Positions 36,161-45,518 of a stretch of DNA of 64,000 nucleotides are shown here, one piece after another. The notes below the pieces were generated by a model that searched no databases, was not told the origin of the DNA, and worked only from the letters and a program-made list of their open reading frames with translations. The translations under genes were made by a program, and so were the position numbers. The stretch covers positions 1 to 64,000 of the forward strand of contig JAPPKS010000021.1 in NCBI GenBank assembly GCA_028819845.1, in the 5' to 3' direction. Position 1 is the stretch's first letter. Each line of letters begins with the position of its first letter. Source of the DNA: Candidatus Poribacteria bacterium (GTDB lineage Bacteria > Poribacteria > WGA-4E > PCPOR2b).

Positions 36161-37966
36161 TCAAACACTCTCTCCGCCGTACATCTTTTCAATCTTATCG
36201 CCGTATTTTTCAAGGATGACTTTGCGCTTGAGTTTCAGAGTCGGAGTCATCTCATCAGCCTCTTGGGTAAACTCGCGATCTAACAACGTGAACATCTTTA
36301 CGCGTTCAAAGTCGGCTAACGCTGTTGAGAGCTGCTCAATCTCCTTACGGATGAGTTGGCGGATTTCTTTTGTCTCTATCAATTCCGCCGTTTCCTGCAC
36401 TTCCAGTTGCATTTCCTCGGCAAACGCCTTGAGCGCATCGAAGTTCGGCACGATTAGTGCAGAGATGCTTTTGCGTTGATCGCCTAGGAGCATCACCTGA
36501 TTGATGTATCGGCTTTGAATGAGTTGATTCTCAATCGGCTGCGGTGCGACGTTTTTCCCGTTAGAAAGCACGATGATATTTTTCTTCCGATCGGTGATAC
36601 TCAGAAACCCGTCCGCATCCATCTCCCCGATGTCGCCTGTGTGAAACCACCCATCGGTGTCGATAGACTCAGCCGTCTCTTCAGGCTTGTTGAAATAACC
36701 CTGCATGATGTGCGGCCCGCGCGACAAAATCTCTCCATCTTCCGCAATTTTGACTTCAATTCCCTCAATCTGTGTCCCCACGGAGCCGAATCGCCACTGA
36801 TCCGGGCGGTTAACACTAATCACCGGTGAAGTCTCCGTTAGCCCGTAGCCTTCAAGAATCAGGATGCCGGCGGCATGGAAGAATTCCGCAATGGATTTGG
36901 ACAGTGGGGCGCCGCCAGAGACAAAGAAGCGCAACCGTCCGCCCGTTGCACTCTGAAGTTTATTGAACACCAGCTTGTTTGCGAGACCATACTTTAATCC
37001 CAAAATCGGAGAAGTATTTTTCTGTTGCTGAATTGATTGGCTTACTTTTTCACCGACCCCCACGCTCCAATAGAAAATCTTCTGTTTTAAGGATGACCCC
37101 TCTTGAACCGCGCGGATAATTTTCTCATGCATCATTTCATAGAGGCGAGGCACGCTCATCATAATGGTGGGACGAACTTCCTTCATATTCTGGGCAACCG
37201 TGAATGGACTTTCGGCATACGCAACGGTCGCGCCGCAACTCAGCGGCAGATAATGCCCACCCATCCGCTCGAATACGTGCGCCAATGGAAGAAAAGACAA
37301 GAATACGTCTTCATCGGCAAAACCCACAATCTCAAAACACGCTTGTACGTTAAACATGAAGTTGTTGTGAGTCAACATTGCGCCTTTGGGCTGCCCCGTT
37401 GTGCCGGAGGTATAGATAATCGTGGCGAGGTCGTCGGACGTGACAGCGCCGCGTGCTTTTTCGTAAACCAAATCGCCGTCTTCCGCCTTTTCGCCTAAAT
37501 CGCGGACCTGATTAAATGTGAGCACGCCGCCGCTATTTTCCGAATCTATTGCATCGAAGATGATGACGTGTTGGAGGCCGTCAATGTCCGCTCTAAAAGT
37601 CTCCACTTTTTGCAACTGTTTTTCACTGGAAACACAGATAACCTTTGCCCCGGAATCCCTCACGATGTGCTCAACTTGAGGAGGGGTCAGTGTTGAGAAC
37701 ATTGGGACGTTGACTCCGCCTGCGGCAAGAATTGCAAGATCGGTGATTGCCCACTCTGGACGATTTTCCGACAGCAAGGCAACCCGATCGCCCTTTTGCA
37801 CCCCAAGCTCGATTAAACCCAAACAAAGATGCTTCACCCGAACCCCAAGTTCATCGTAGGAGATGTCTTGATACGCTCCATCTACCTTGCTGGATAGCGC
37901 CGCCTTTGAACCGTGTTGGTTAATCGAATTTTGCAGCCGCTCATTGATTGTGGTATTTTCCATCAT
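36161..37966 (-). CDS. long-chain fatty-acid-CoA ligase (AMP-forming)
   Basis: Acyl-activating enzyme of 601 residues from the chosen start. It has the P-loop-like IYTSGTTGQPKGAM, the GYGLTETSP adenylate motif, DGWFHTGDIG and the fatty-acyl signature DRKKNIIVLSNGKNVAPQPIE of the long FACS type. It activates fatty acids to acyl-CoA with ATP for lipid synthesis or breakdown. GGAGGGG sits 5-6 bases before the ATG at 37966 (a second ATG follows at 37963); the frame remains open to 38044 but lacks a ribosome site there. First gene of a likely three-gene unit with the cold-shock and YkgJ genes. Confidence 0.93.
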   Translation of the reverse strand: MMENTTINERLQNSINQHGSKAALSSKVDGAYQDISYDELGVRVKHLCLGLIELGVQKGDRVALLSENRPEWAITDLAILAAGGVNVPMFSTLTPPQVEHIVRDSGAKVICVSSEKQLQKVETFRADIDGLQHVIIFDAIDSENSGGVLTFNQVRDLGEKAEDGDLVYEKARGAVTSDDLATIIYTSGTTGQPKGAMLTHNNFMFNVQACFEIVGFADEDVFLSFLPLAHVFERMGGHYLPLSCGATVAYAESPFTVAQNMKEVRPTIMMSVPRLYEMMHEKIIRAVQEGSSLKQKIFYWSVGVGEKVSQSIQQQKNTSPILGLKYGLANKLVFNKLQSATGGRLRFFVSGGAPLSKSIAEFFHAAGILILEGYGLTETSPVISVNRPDQWRFGSVGTQIEGIEVKIAEDGEILSRGPHIMQGYFNKPEETAESIDTDGWFHTGDIGEMDADGFLSITDRKKNIIVLSNGKNVAPQPIENQLIQSRYINQVMLLGDQRKSISALIVPNFDALKAFAEEMQLEVQETAELIETKEIRQLIRKEIEQLSTALADFERVKMFTLLDREFTQEADEMTPTLKLKRKVILEKYGDKIEKMYGGESV

Positions 37967-38062
37967 CCAACCCCTCCGTGTTGTTGTGTTTACACTGCGC
38001 CCACATACCCCGATTATTATATCAGGTATACAGAGTGCAGTCAACGGGATTCAATGGTAGCA

Positions 38063-38079
38063 GGCATACTCCGTATGCC
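38063..38079. repeat. GGCAYAC hairpin repeat, copy 1
   Basis: Perfect 7-3-7 inverted repeat GGCATAC-TCC-GTATGCC between divergent genes. A sequence of the same design, GGCACAC-GGC-GTGTGCC, lies at 45901-45917. Confidence 0.5.
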
Positions 38080-38270
38080 GTAAAGCTCGTCCCTATGCTC
38101 CCATCGGGTTTCAAAGCAATATTGCAGATTACGGAACGCGATGCCGTTAATTCGTCTCATACAGTTGAAAAGCTGGAAATGGGTTGATACAACTCTGGCG
38201 TTCTGCTAAAATGGTTGTTCTACCAGGATTGCCTACCCCTCTTAAAGGAACCACACAGGAATTATACAGC

Positions 38271-38807
38271 ATGACTATTCCGATTTACACTATCGGTTAC
38301 GGAAGCCGTTCCATTGAACAGTTTGTCGAGGTATTGCAGCGGTATGAAATTGAATACCTCGTCGATGTACGTTCGACGCCGTATTCGCGCTACAAACCGG
38401 AGTTCTCAAAAGCGGAGCTGGCGGAGGAGCTGCAACAACACAGTATACGTTATATGTTCATGGGCGATACGCTCGGCGGACATCCCGACGATGAACACTG
38501 TTACGTGAACGGGGTGGTGGATTACGAGAGAGTAAAAGCGACGCAATTTTACGCCGATGGAATCGTCCGTCTCCAAACCGCTTTTTCTCAACAACAACGC
38601 ATTGCCCTCATGTGCAGCGAGGCAAAACCGGAGACATGCCACCGCAGCAAGCTGATTGGCGCAACCCTAACTGACGGCGAGATACCGGTGATCCACATTG
38701 ACGAAAACGACACACCCCAGTCCCAAGCTAAAATCATCAATCGTCTGACCGGCGGCCAACTCTCCCTGTTCGGCGAAACCGCATTCCGCTCACGCAAGTT
38801 TTTGTAG
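38271..38807 (+). CDS. DUF488 protein
   Basis: Soluble protein of 178 residues. YTIGYGSRSIEQF, LVDVRSTPYSRY, GDTLGG and CSEAKPETCHRSKLI are DUF488 family motifs; members are predicted nucleic-acid or redox-linked proteins without a firm activity. The open frame reaches 38184, but the family starts at MTIPIYTIGYG and AGGA lies before the ATG at 38271. Confidence 0.85.
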   Translation: MTIPIYTIGYGSRSIEQFVEVLQRYEIEYLVDVRSTPYSRYKPEFSKAELAEELQQHSIRYMFMGDTLGGHPDDEHCYVNGVVDYERVKATQFYADGIVRLQTAFSQQQRIALMCSEAKPETCHRSKLIGATLTDGEIPVIHIDENDTPQSQAKIINRLTGGQLSLFGETAFRSRKFL

Positions 38808-38883
38808 CTTGGGTAGAGCGATCAACTGAGCGAATCGCGAAGGGTCAACCGACCGAACAGCGCAGGCGATAGTTTTCTCTAGC

Positions 38884-38920
38884 AAATCCTCCCCCTTGAT
38901 AAGGGGGAGCGAGAGGGGGT
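38884..38920 (+). repeat. C-run palindromic repeat, copy 2
   Basis: AAATCCTCCCCCTT-GAT-AAGGGGGAG followed by CGAGAGGGGGT; same family as 5633-5668 and 52347-52383. Confidence 0.8.
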
Positions 38921-39016
38921 CGATTTATTGCCGTAGGCGGGGATCAACCGACCGAATAGGGCGGGCGATAGTCTTCCTAATAGTTTTCCCCTTGCCCCGC
39001 ATTGGCGATGTAGATT

Positions 39017-39127
39017 TTGTAGGTTGGGTTGAGCGAATATTTCCGAAAAAGTTACTGCACTCCTACCTCGTCCAAATTTTTTTACGGTGACTATAAAATA
39101 ACCCGTGAAGCGTAACCCAACGCTTTT
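39017..39127 (+). repeat. GTAGGTTGGG-ended element, copy A
   Basis: Begins TTGTAGGTTGGGTTGAGCG and ends GAAGCGTAACCCAACGCTTT, so its ends are inverted repeats about 110 bases apart. Copy B at 39976-40088 has the same ends and length but a different centre. Shortened versions begin at 38803 and (inverted) at 40195-40214. Confidence 0.6.
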
Positions 39128-39408
39128 TGATTTTTTCGATGAGTCTCGTTTATGGTAATCGATTGAATCATCCGAATTAGCTCAATTTGCGAGCGTACTT
39201 TCCCCTCCTCTCATCGGCGTTTCAGCCCGACACATTCATATCCGCCGAACCATCCAGAAATCTATAGAAAATCCATAAACACTCCGCCCTCGCCTGATAA
39301 GTACACCGGCGCGGCATAATCCTAAAATCCCGTCGATTTCCGTATCGACTCGATGGCGATAGCGGTTTTCCAAAATGGACACACCTTGCAATATCGACTG
39401 TCTAGCAA

Positions 39409-39918
39409 CTACGTGCACTCCTCGAATTCTGGCGAATACCGCACCATGCCACTAACCTTATCAAAAACGCCATGTTTCAGCTCTATCGCCATGAAATTTT
39501 CAGTTGCGCCGTATTCATTGCTCAAGCCGTAAATGTCGGCACGCTCGAATCCGAATCGTGAATAGTAACTGTGATTTCCCAACACAACCGCCATGTCAAA
39601 TCCCGCCATCGTGCATCGCTTTAACCCTTCGCGTGTCAACATAGAGCCAATGCCTTGCCCCTGGAACTCAGGAAGGACGGATAACGGTGCCAGCCCAACA
39701 CCGCGGAACTCTCTGGGGGCGAGTCCTATAGTAACCGGTGAAAACATTATATGACCGACAATCTTGTTGACACTGACTGCAACAAGTGCGACACTTGACT
39801 TGTTTCTATATCGGAGTGTCTCAACGATATTGGCTTCGACTTCTCCGCCGAGCGCTGCTACGATAACCTGGCGGATTTCCTGAACTTCCTCTTGCTGTTC
39901 GTCCCGTATCTCTGTCAT
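39409..39918 (-). CDS. GNAT N-acetyltransferase (YhbS-like)
   Basis: Protein of 169 residues. Acetyl-CoA loop in LSVLPEFQGQGIGSMLTREGL, upstream strand VGHIMFSPVTI, and GNHSYYSRFGFERA, the usual YhbS-type C-terminal block. It acetylates an unknown small molecule or protein. A single gene between two repeat-rich spacers; its ATG is 57 bases from copy B of the terminal-repeat element. Confidence 0.88.
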   Translation of the reverse strand: MTEIRDEQQEEVQEIRQVIVAALGGEVEANIVETLRYRNKSSVALVAVSVNKIVGHIMFSPVTIGLAPREFRGVGLAPLSVLPEFQGQGIGSMLTREGLKRCTMAGFDMAVVLGNHSYYSRFGFERADIYGLSNEYGATENFMAIELKHGVFDKVSGMVRYSPEFEECT

Positions 39919-40829
39919 TGTGGTAGTGGCACCGGAATCCTTCAGCTTACAATCGTCACACGATTATCTAGATCTTGTAGGTTGGGTAGAGCGGATAACC
40001 CCACATCCGAAACAATGCCAAATTCACGCTCGGAATACCCAAACCACACGCATGCAAACATAGGTGCAGCGAAACCCAACGCTTTTCTACCGTCTAGAAA
40101 TTTCAAAATGCGTCGGCTTTCACCAAATCCTATCAAATTACAAACAACTACAAGTATCAACATCCACTTGACGCTTGTCTCGCATATCATTTACTCCGCT
40201 AGACCAACCTACAGAAATAGCAGTCCCCCAAATAGTGAATCTTACATTTGTACATACGCGGGTGTAGCTTCCATATAAATACATATTTACTGAATACATG
40301 TAAAGTTTCAGGGCAATGTCTCCACTCAGATACTTTCTATACTTTTCGGCTCCTGAATAGTGAATCTGTTTGGGACACTTCGCCTGAACTAGCCTTGCAA
40401 TTCCCATAGGCACTTCAACAAACGCTACGATTTTCAAACGCTCCACCCGATGATATTGCACCAACCGCTTCTCGATTAGCGAGAGTGACAGATCTTTTTT
40501 CTTGGTTACCTTTTGGTTACCTCATGTTTCCAATGAACCCGCTCCACAAGCGGATCGGTGCATTTCGAAAAAGGTAACCATAAACACTGATTCACTCCGA
40601 AGCCGGTCAATTTCCATTGCTTTTCCCTCCTGATTTTGATCTGGAATAAAAGGGGAATACACCTACCGGCGCCACTCCCATCACTAATTGAATTGTCGCC
40701 AGCGTTGCCAACCCAATTCTCCCTACCAAATCCCCCTCGATTGTGCAATAATATCTATCGGCTATCTCAAATTGGACACTCTTGTGGACGGACTCTGTAT
40801 TTTCAAACTGGCGTTGTGGAACCATAAAT
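39919..40829. other. long spacer with repeats and decayed-looking sequence
   Basis: About 900 bases. Copy B of the GTAGGTTGGG-ended element is at 39976-40088, and a lone inverted end at 40195-40214. GGTTACCTTTT (40504-40514) faces AAAAAGGTAACC (40568-40579), an inverted repeat around about 53 bases with a small CCGCT-AGCGG hairpin inside. A 108-codon minus-strand frame at 40138-40464 has no family resemblance and overlaps the repeat end; I do not call it a gene. Confidence 0.6.
39976..40088 (+). repeat. GTAGGTTGGG-ended element, copy B
   Basis: Begins TTGTAGGTTGGGTAGAGCG and ends GCAGCGAAACCCAACGCTTT. Same ends and nearly the same length as copy A. Confidence 0.6.
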
Positions 40830-43205
40830 ATGCTCCGAATCATTTTTACGGTTGTTTTATTGTTACTCGTTATCGCCGTCGGCGGTGCAATCTTTGTACT
40901 AGTTTTAATTCGTGCGTCGCTGCCTAAACTTGATGGCGAAGCGCGCGTGCCGGGTTTGGAATCGCCGGTCAAGATAACCTCGGATCGATACGGCATACCA
41001 ACAATTGCCGCTCAATCGCGTCTGGATGCCACGCTGGCATTGGGATATATAACCGCCCGAGACCGACTCTGGCAAATTGATATCCTACGCCGGCGCGCCG
41101 CGGGAAGGCTGAGCGAAATCCTCGGCAAAGGGGCATTGGGTTTCGATAGAAGTCAACGCACTGTCGGTTTTGCGCGTGCGGCGAAAGCCATCGCCGCCAA
41201 TCTCCCGGAAGACCAAAAAGAGATACTCCGCAGCTACGCTTCAGGCATAAATGCCTATATCAATGCGGCAAAAGTCCTGCCTTTCGAATTTCTTATCCTG
41301 CGTTATCGACCCGAGCCCTGGACAGTCGAAGACAGCATCCTGGTGATACTGAATATATTTCAGGATTTAACCCGGCATAGCGAGGAAGATGAAAGGATGT
41401 TGAGCGTCATGGCGGCATCGCTTCCGCCGGAGGTTGCGGAATTTCTGACCCCTGATACAGACGACTATACGACTGTTTTATTGGGCGGGAAGCACTCCCA
41501 TCGCCCCATCCGACCCATTCCTATTGAAGCGCTGGCTTCAGTCCGCGGCGCATCCGCGCCGACCGGCAAAAGCGCAGGGTTGGTCCAGATACAGCCGCGT
41601 GTCGGATCGAACAACTGGGCTGCCGCAAAGTCGAAGACGAGCGGCGGACGCGCCATGGTTGCCAACGATATGCATCTTGGGCTTAGCGTTCCAAACATCT
41701 GGTACCGCGCCGCACTTCGCTATGGTGATGTTGAAATGTCGGGCGTGGCTATGCCGGGCGTCCCCGGCGTGGTTGCCGGTTCTAACGGGCATGTGGCGTG
41801 GGGATTCACAAACATCAGCGGCGATTTTCTCGATCTTGTCGGCTTAGAATTAAACCCCGAAAATCCGGAAGAGTATATGACACCTGCCGGCTGGAACCGA
41901 TTTGAGGTTGTGAACGAAACCATTCGGGTTAAAGGCGGCGCGGCGGTTGAACATCCTGTTAAACTGACAATATGGGGGCCTGTCAGCGAAACCGCGTTGA
42001 TGCGGCAACCTGTTGCGATACACTGGACCGCGCTTGAACCGCAAGCCGTGGACATCGGCTTGTTACACATTGATGAAGCCGACACGCTTGAAGATGCTAT
42101 TCGCGTCATGAATCGTTCCGGGGGACCGCCGCTTAATGCCGCCATAGCTGACAACACCGGACGGATTGCGTGGACCTACTGCGGCAGGACGCCCGCTCGA
42201 AAGGGCTTTGACGGCGCTACGAGCAAGTCTTGGGCAGATGGGAAAACCGGTTGGCTAGGCTATATTCCACCGGAAGACCTGCCGCGCGTGATAGATCCGC
42301 CTGCGGGTTTCTTGGTAACAGCGAACAATCGGACGCTCGGGAAAGACTACCCGCATATAATCGGTCACAATTACTCAAACAGCTACCGCGCCTACCGAAT
42401 CAACGAACGCCTAAGTGAGATGGATCAGATTACGGAAGCCGATATGCTCCAACTACAGTTGGATACAACCAGCCGCTTCTACGATTTTTACCAACAGCTT
42501 GCGCTTTCAGTGCTGACAAACGAGGCGCTTGCGAATGCGCCAGACCTGATAGACGTGCGCCGCCATATCGAAGCGTGGAACGGTAAAGCAGCGGCGGACA
42601 GCGTCAGCTACGGTGTACTCGTTCACTTCCACCAACGCTTAGCGACTGATGTGTTTACGCCATTCTTGGCTCGCTGTAAAGAAGTGGATGAAAACTTCGT
42701 CTTTACATGGCGTACCATCGAACCCCCGCTTCGGATGATGCTCACAGAGCAGGTGCCCGAGCTGATTCCGGATACCAGCTACCCAAATTGGGAGGTGTGG
42801 ATACGCGTCAAGTTGGAAGAGGTGCTTCAACAGTTATATCGTGAATACCATATAATTGCGCTTGATGAACTGACTTGGGGTCGAATCAACGCGTCAGATA
42901 TTACCCATCCATTGGGGCGGCGCATCCCGGTATTGGGCAAATATTTGAACATGGCGCAAGATTTACAACCGGGAGGGACGTTTTGCGTCCGTGTTACGAA
43001 ACCGGATTTTGGTGCGTCTGAACGATTCGTCGTCTCACCGGGGCGGCACGAAGACGGCATATTACACATGCCCGGCGGCCAGTCGGGACACCCACTGTCG
43101 CGAAATTACAGGGATGGGCATAAGCACTGGGTGAAAGGAGAAGTTCACGCGTTCCTGCCGGGGCCGCCCGTACACACCTTGATGCTCAAGCCGGATTTGA
43201 ATTAA
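40830..43205 (+). CDS. penicillin acylase-family Ntn amidohydrolase
   Basis: Envelope enzyme of 791 residues with an N-terminal signal/anchor helix (about 4-27). The A-chain region includes DRYGIPTIAAQSRLDATLALGYITARDRLWQ. Self-cleavage is predicted at RVG|SNNWAAAK, making S260 the N-terminal nucleophile of the B chain. DMHLGLSVPNIWY and GVPGVVAGSNGHVAWGFT are family motifs, and the C-terminal HMPGGQSGHPLSRNYRD closes the barrel. Members hydrolyse amides such as beta-lactams or acyl-homoserine lactones; the substrate here is unknown. The frame is open to 40782, but the ATG at 40830 starts the hydrophobic signal and has GTGGA before it. Confidence 0.92.
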   Translation: MLRIIFTVVLLLLVIAVGGAIFVLVLIRASLPKLDGEARVPGLESPVKITSDRYGIPTIAAQSRLDATLALGYITARDRLWQIDILRRRAAGRLSEILGKGALGFDRSQRTVGFARAAKAIAANLPEDQKEILRSYASGINAYINAAKVLPFEFLILRYRPEPWTVEDSILVILNIFQDLTRHSEEDERMLSVMAASLPPEVAEFLTPDTDDYTTVLLGGKHSHRPIRPIPIEALASVRGASAPTGKSAGLVQIQPRVGSNNWAAAKSKTSGGRAMVANDMHLGLSVPNIWYRAALRYGDVEMSGVAMPGVPGVVAGSNGHVAWGFTNISGDFLDLVGLELNPENPEEYMTPAGWNRFEVVNETIRVKGGAAVEHPVKLTIWGPVSETALMRQPVAIHWTALEPQAVDIGLLHIDEADTLEDAIRVMNRSGGPPLNAAIADNTGRIAWTYCGRTPARKGFDGATSKSWADGKTGWLGYIPPEDLPRVIDPPAGFLVTANNRTLGKDYPHIIGHNYSNSYRAYRINERLSEMDQITEADMLQLQLDTTSRFYDFYQQLALSVLTNEALANAPDLIDVRRHIEAWNGKAAADSVSYGVLVHFHQRLATDVFTPFLARCKEVDENFVFTWRTIEPPLRMMLTEQVPELIPDTSYPNWEVWIRVKLEEVLQQLYREYHIIALDELTWGRINASDITHPLGRRIPVLGKYLNMAQDLQPGGTFCVRVTKPDFGASERFVVSPGRHEDGILHMPGGQSGHPLSRNYRDGHKHWVKGEVHAFLPGPPVHTLMLKPDLN

Positions 43206-43227
43206 GCCGATTGATACGCAACCACCC

Positions 43228-44460
43228 CTAAAACACAACAGGCAGCGATTTCAAGCCGCGGTGAAAAAGATTTGCTTCCCACTCTAGTGCTTCCGTCTCA
43301 AGCTGCAGCGATGGCAGGCGTTGGAGCAGCGCGTTAATGGCGACTGCGCCCTGCAGGCGGGCTAGCGGGCCGCCCACGCATAGATGGATACCGGTGCCGA
43401 GCGCAACATGTGGATTATCCGGCCGCCTGATATTCAGCCGGTCGGGTTCGGAAAACTCTGCCGGGTCACGATTTGCGGCGCCCATCGTCGGTAAGACAAT
43501 CTGTCCCTTGCGTATCTGATTACCGCCAATCTCGACATCTTCCGCAGCCATCCGCCAAATCCGCTGCAGCGGGCTATCGTATCGCAGCAGTTCCTCCACC
43601 GCCGCTTCTATTAAAGCCGGGTCGTTTCTCAAAGTTACTAGTTGGTCAGGGTGGCGAAGCAACGCCAGTAAGCCGTTGCCAATCAAGTTGGTTGTCGTCC
43701 CGTGCCCGGCAAGGATGAGTGTAATACAGGTTGAAAACAGCTCGCTTTCGGTGAGTCGATCGCCCCTCACCTCAATGGAAATAAGGCTGCTGATGAGGTC
43801 GTTCCGGGGTTGTTGGCGGCGTTCTGTGACAAGCGGGCGGAGATAATGTGTCAGTTCGTATAGGCTTTGCCGTGCCCGCTCAACGTTGTCCAGCGCGGCG
43901 CGGCCTGTTCCAACAAGTCCTACGCCGATATCGTCTGACCATCTCTTATATTGGTCCCGGTCTTCCGGCGGTATGCCGAGCATCTCACCGAGCACGATGG
44001 CGGGCAGTGGATAGGCAAAATCGCGAATGACATCCATCCGCCCGGCGTGTTTGACCTCACTGATTAGCTCGTCCACAAGCGCTTCAATACGCGGGCGCAT
44101 GCTTTGAACTAAGCGCGTCGAGAGGACTGTTTTCAACAACTTCCGGATTCGCGTATGATCCGGCGGATCCAAGTGCGTTATCGCCCTTGAAAAGTGCCCC
44201 TTGAGGGGCCCCATTTTTTCCCGTCCGTTCTCTGGCAACTGTTCGAGAAACAGGTCAATCCGGCCCACATTTGAGAAGCGGGAAAAGTCACGCAGCGTGG
44301 CAGTGACATCATCATAGCGTGTAAGCACCCAACTGTTCCAGGCATCACTCCAATGTACTGGATCGGCGTCGCGTAGCTGGTGGTAAATCGGATACGGATT
44401 CGCATAGAATTCGGGCGAAAGCAGGTGTCGATCTAATGTGGTTCTGTCGCTTTCAGACAC
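43228..44460 (-). CDS. cytochrome P450
   Basis: Soluble bacterial P450 of 410 residues. I-helix oxygen-binding motif LAGHGTTT; K-helix E-x-x-R in EELLRYDSPLQ; heme-binding loop ALGTGIHLCVGGPLARL with the cysteine ligand C361. The first residue of that loop is Leu rather than the usual Phe. It hydroxylates an unknown substrate with electrons from a ferredoxin; three ferredoxin genes lie 9 kb away, but a link is speculation. The start is GTG, with GGAGGAATCT directly before it. It is 83 bases after the NHL gene on the same strand. Confidence 0.95.
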   Translation of the reverse strand: MSESDRTTLDRHLLSPEFYANPYPIYHQLRDADPVHWSDAWNSWVLTRYDDVTATLRDFSRFSNVGRIDLFLEQLPENGREKMGPLKGHFSRAITHLDPPDHTRIRKLLKTVLSTRLVQSMRPRIEALVDELISEVKHAGRMDVIRDFAYPLPAIVLGEMLGIPPEDRDQYKRWSDDIGVGLVGTGRAALDNVERARQSLYELTHYLRPLVTERRQQPRNDLISSLISIEVRGDRLTESELFSTCITLILAGHGTTTNLIGNGLLALLRHPDQLVTLRNDPALIEAAVEELLRYDSPLQRIWRMAAEDVEIGGNQIRKGQIVLPTMGAANRDPAEFSEPDRLNIRRPDNPHVALGTGIHLCVGGPLARLQGAVAINALLQRLPSLQLETEALEWEANLFHRGLKSLPVVF

Positions 44461-44543
44461 AGATTCCTCCTTTCGCGCGTTTCTCGGTCAGGAATGCTTC
44501 TACTTGCGCTCAATGTTGGGCTGATGAAAGTGAAACCGATTTG

Positions 44544-45518
44544 TCAGATTCTAGCGAATTTGCGAAACGCGTGCCAATCAGCGGGTGCGGCGCCGCCGGT
44601 GTATGATGTCGAAACTTCACCGATATAAAGGCTACCCTGCGAGTCAATGGCGATGCTATGCGGTGCGAAGTATCTGCCTTCCCCAAGTGGATCGGCTGCC
44701 CCCCATTCAGACAAAATTTCCCCATTCAAGTTGCGCACGGTCACTCGCGCCGATGGATTGTCGTGATCGGGAACTTTGCCCGAGCTCATGAACACCCCGC
44801 CGACCTCCGCGACATACATATTCTCGTTAGGATCAAGGCACATATCGCAAGGCCAATAAATGTCGCTCCATTGATTGATAAATTCACCCTGCGAATTAAA
44901 AACTTGAATACGAAGGTTCTGCCGGTCAGCGACATAAACTAAGCCGCTTTTATCTACACAGACACTGTGCGGTGTGACAAACTGGCCCGGGCCGTCGCCG
45001 GGTTCACCCCACGAAAAGAGCAACTCGCCGTCGGCGGTGAATTTATGTACCCGAGCGTTGCCATAGCCGTCGGTTACGTACAAATCGCCTTCCGGCGATA
45101 GCGTTGCCCACGTCGGAAAGTTAAACGGCGGGCCGCCGCGCCGTACGGCTGATGCCTGGTCCCCCCACACGTAGCCGGTATCCGCAGGATGGTCTTTAGT
45201 CTCGATTTCCATGAGCAACTCGCCGTCAGTCGTAAATTTCCGAATCGAATGACCCCAATCGTCAGCGCAGTATATCGCGTCATCCGGACCAATGAATATG
45301 CCGTGCGGCCGCTTAAATTGGTCCCTCCCCCACGTCTGCAAGACGGCGCCGTCTGCGTCTAACACGACCATACCGGTTGTTTCGCGCGTAAAGGCGTAAA
45401 CTCTGTCTTGTGAATCAACAGCAACGCCAGGACTATCTTCGAAGGGCCAGTCCGCAGGAAATTGCCCCCATTCCCGAACTTCTTCATAAACGAAGTCACC
45501 AAAACCAACTCGTCTCAT
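44544..45518 (-). CDS. NHL-repeat beta-propeller protein
   Basis: Protein of 324 residues made of about six NHL/SMP-30-like blades. Repeated units read like HGIFIGPDDAIYCADDWGHSIRKF, HSVCVDKSGLVYVADRQN-RIQVF and HSIAIDSQGSLYIGEV. No signal peptide is seen, so it is probably cytoplasmic. Members include lactonases, peptidyl-amidating lyases and ligand-binding scaffolds; catalytic residues cannot be assigned. It precedes the P450 gene and may act on the same compound. Confidence 0.8.
   Translation of the reverse strand: MRRVGFGDFVYEEVREWGQFPADWPFEDSPGVAVDSQDRVYAFTRETTGMVVLDADGAVLQTWGRDQFKRPHGIFIGPDDAIYCADDWGHSIRKFTTDGELLMEIETKDHPADTGYVWGDQASAVRRGGPPFNFPTWATLSPEGDLYVTDGYGNARVHKFTADGELLFSWGEPGDGPGQFVTPHSVCVDKSGLVYVADRQNLRIQVFNSQGEFINQWSDIYWPCDMCLDPNENMYVAEVGGVFMSSGKVPDHDNPSARVTVRNLNGEILSEWGAADPLGEGRYFAPHSIAIDSQGSLYIGEVSTSYTGGAAPADWHAFRKFARI

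Larger units (their letters stand above)
38808..39408. other. repeat-rich spacer
   Basis: About 600 bases with no credible gene. It holds a near-duplicate pair (TCAACCGACCGAAYAG and GGCGATAG at 38846-38875 and 38944-38973), a copy of the C-run palindrome (38884-38920) and a copy of the GTAGGTTGGG-ended element (39017-39127). The last 280 bases show nothing recognised. Confidence 0.7.

Noticed and set aside
35958-36479. 173-codon plus-strand frame
   Set aside because: Antisense to the acyl-CoA synthetase and cold-shock genes; its Ser-rich composition is typical of a shadow frame.
40138-40464. 108-codon minus-strand frame as a gene
   Set aside because: Cys/Tyr/Arg-rich composition, no family resemblance, no ribosome site, and it runs into a repeat end.
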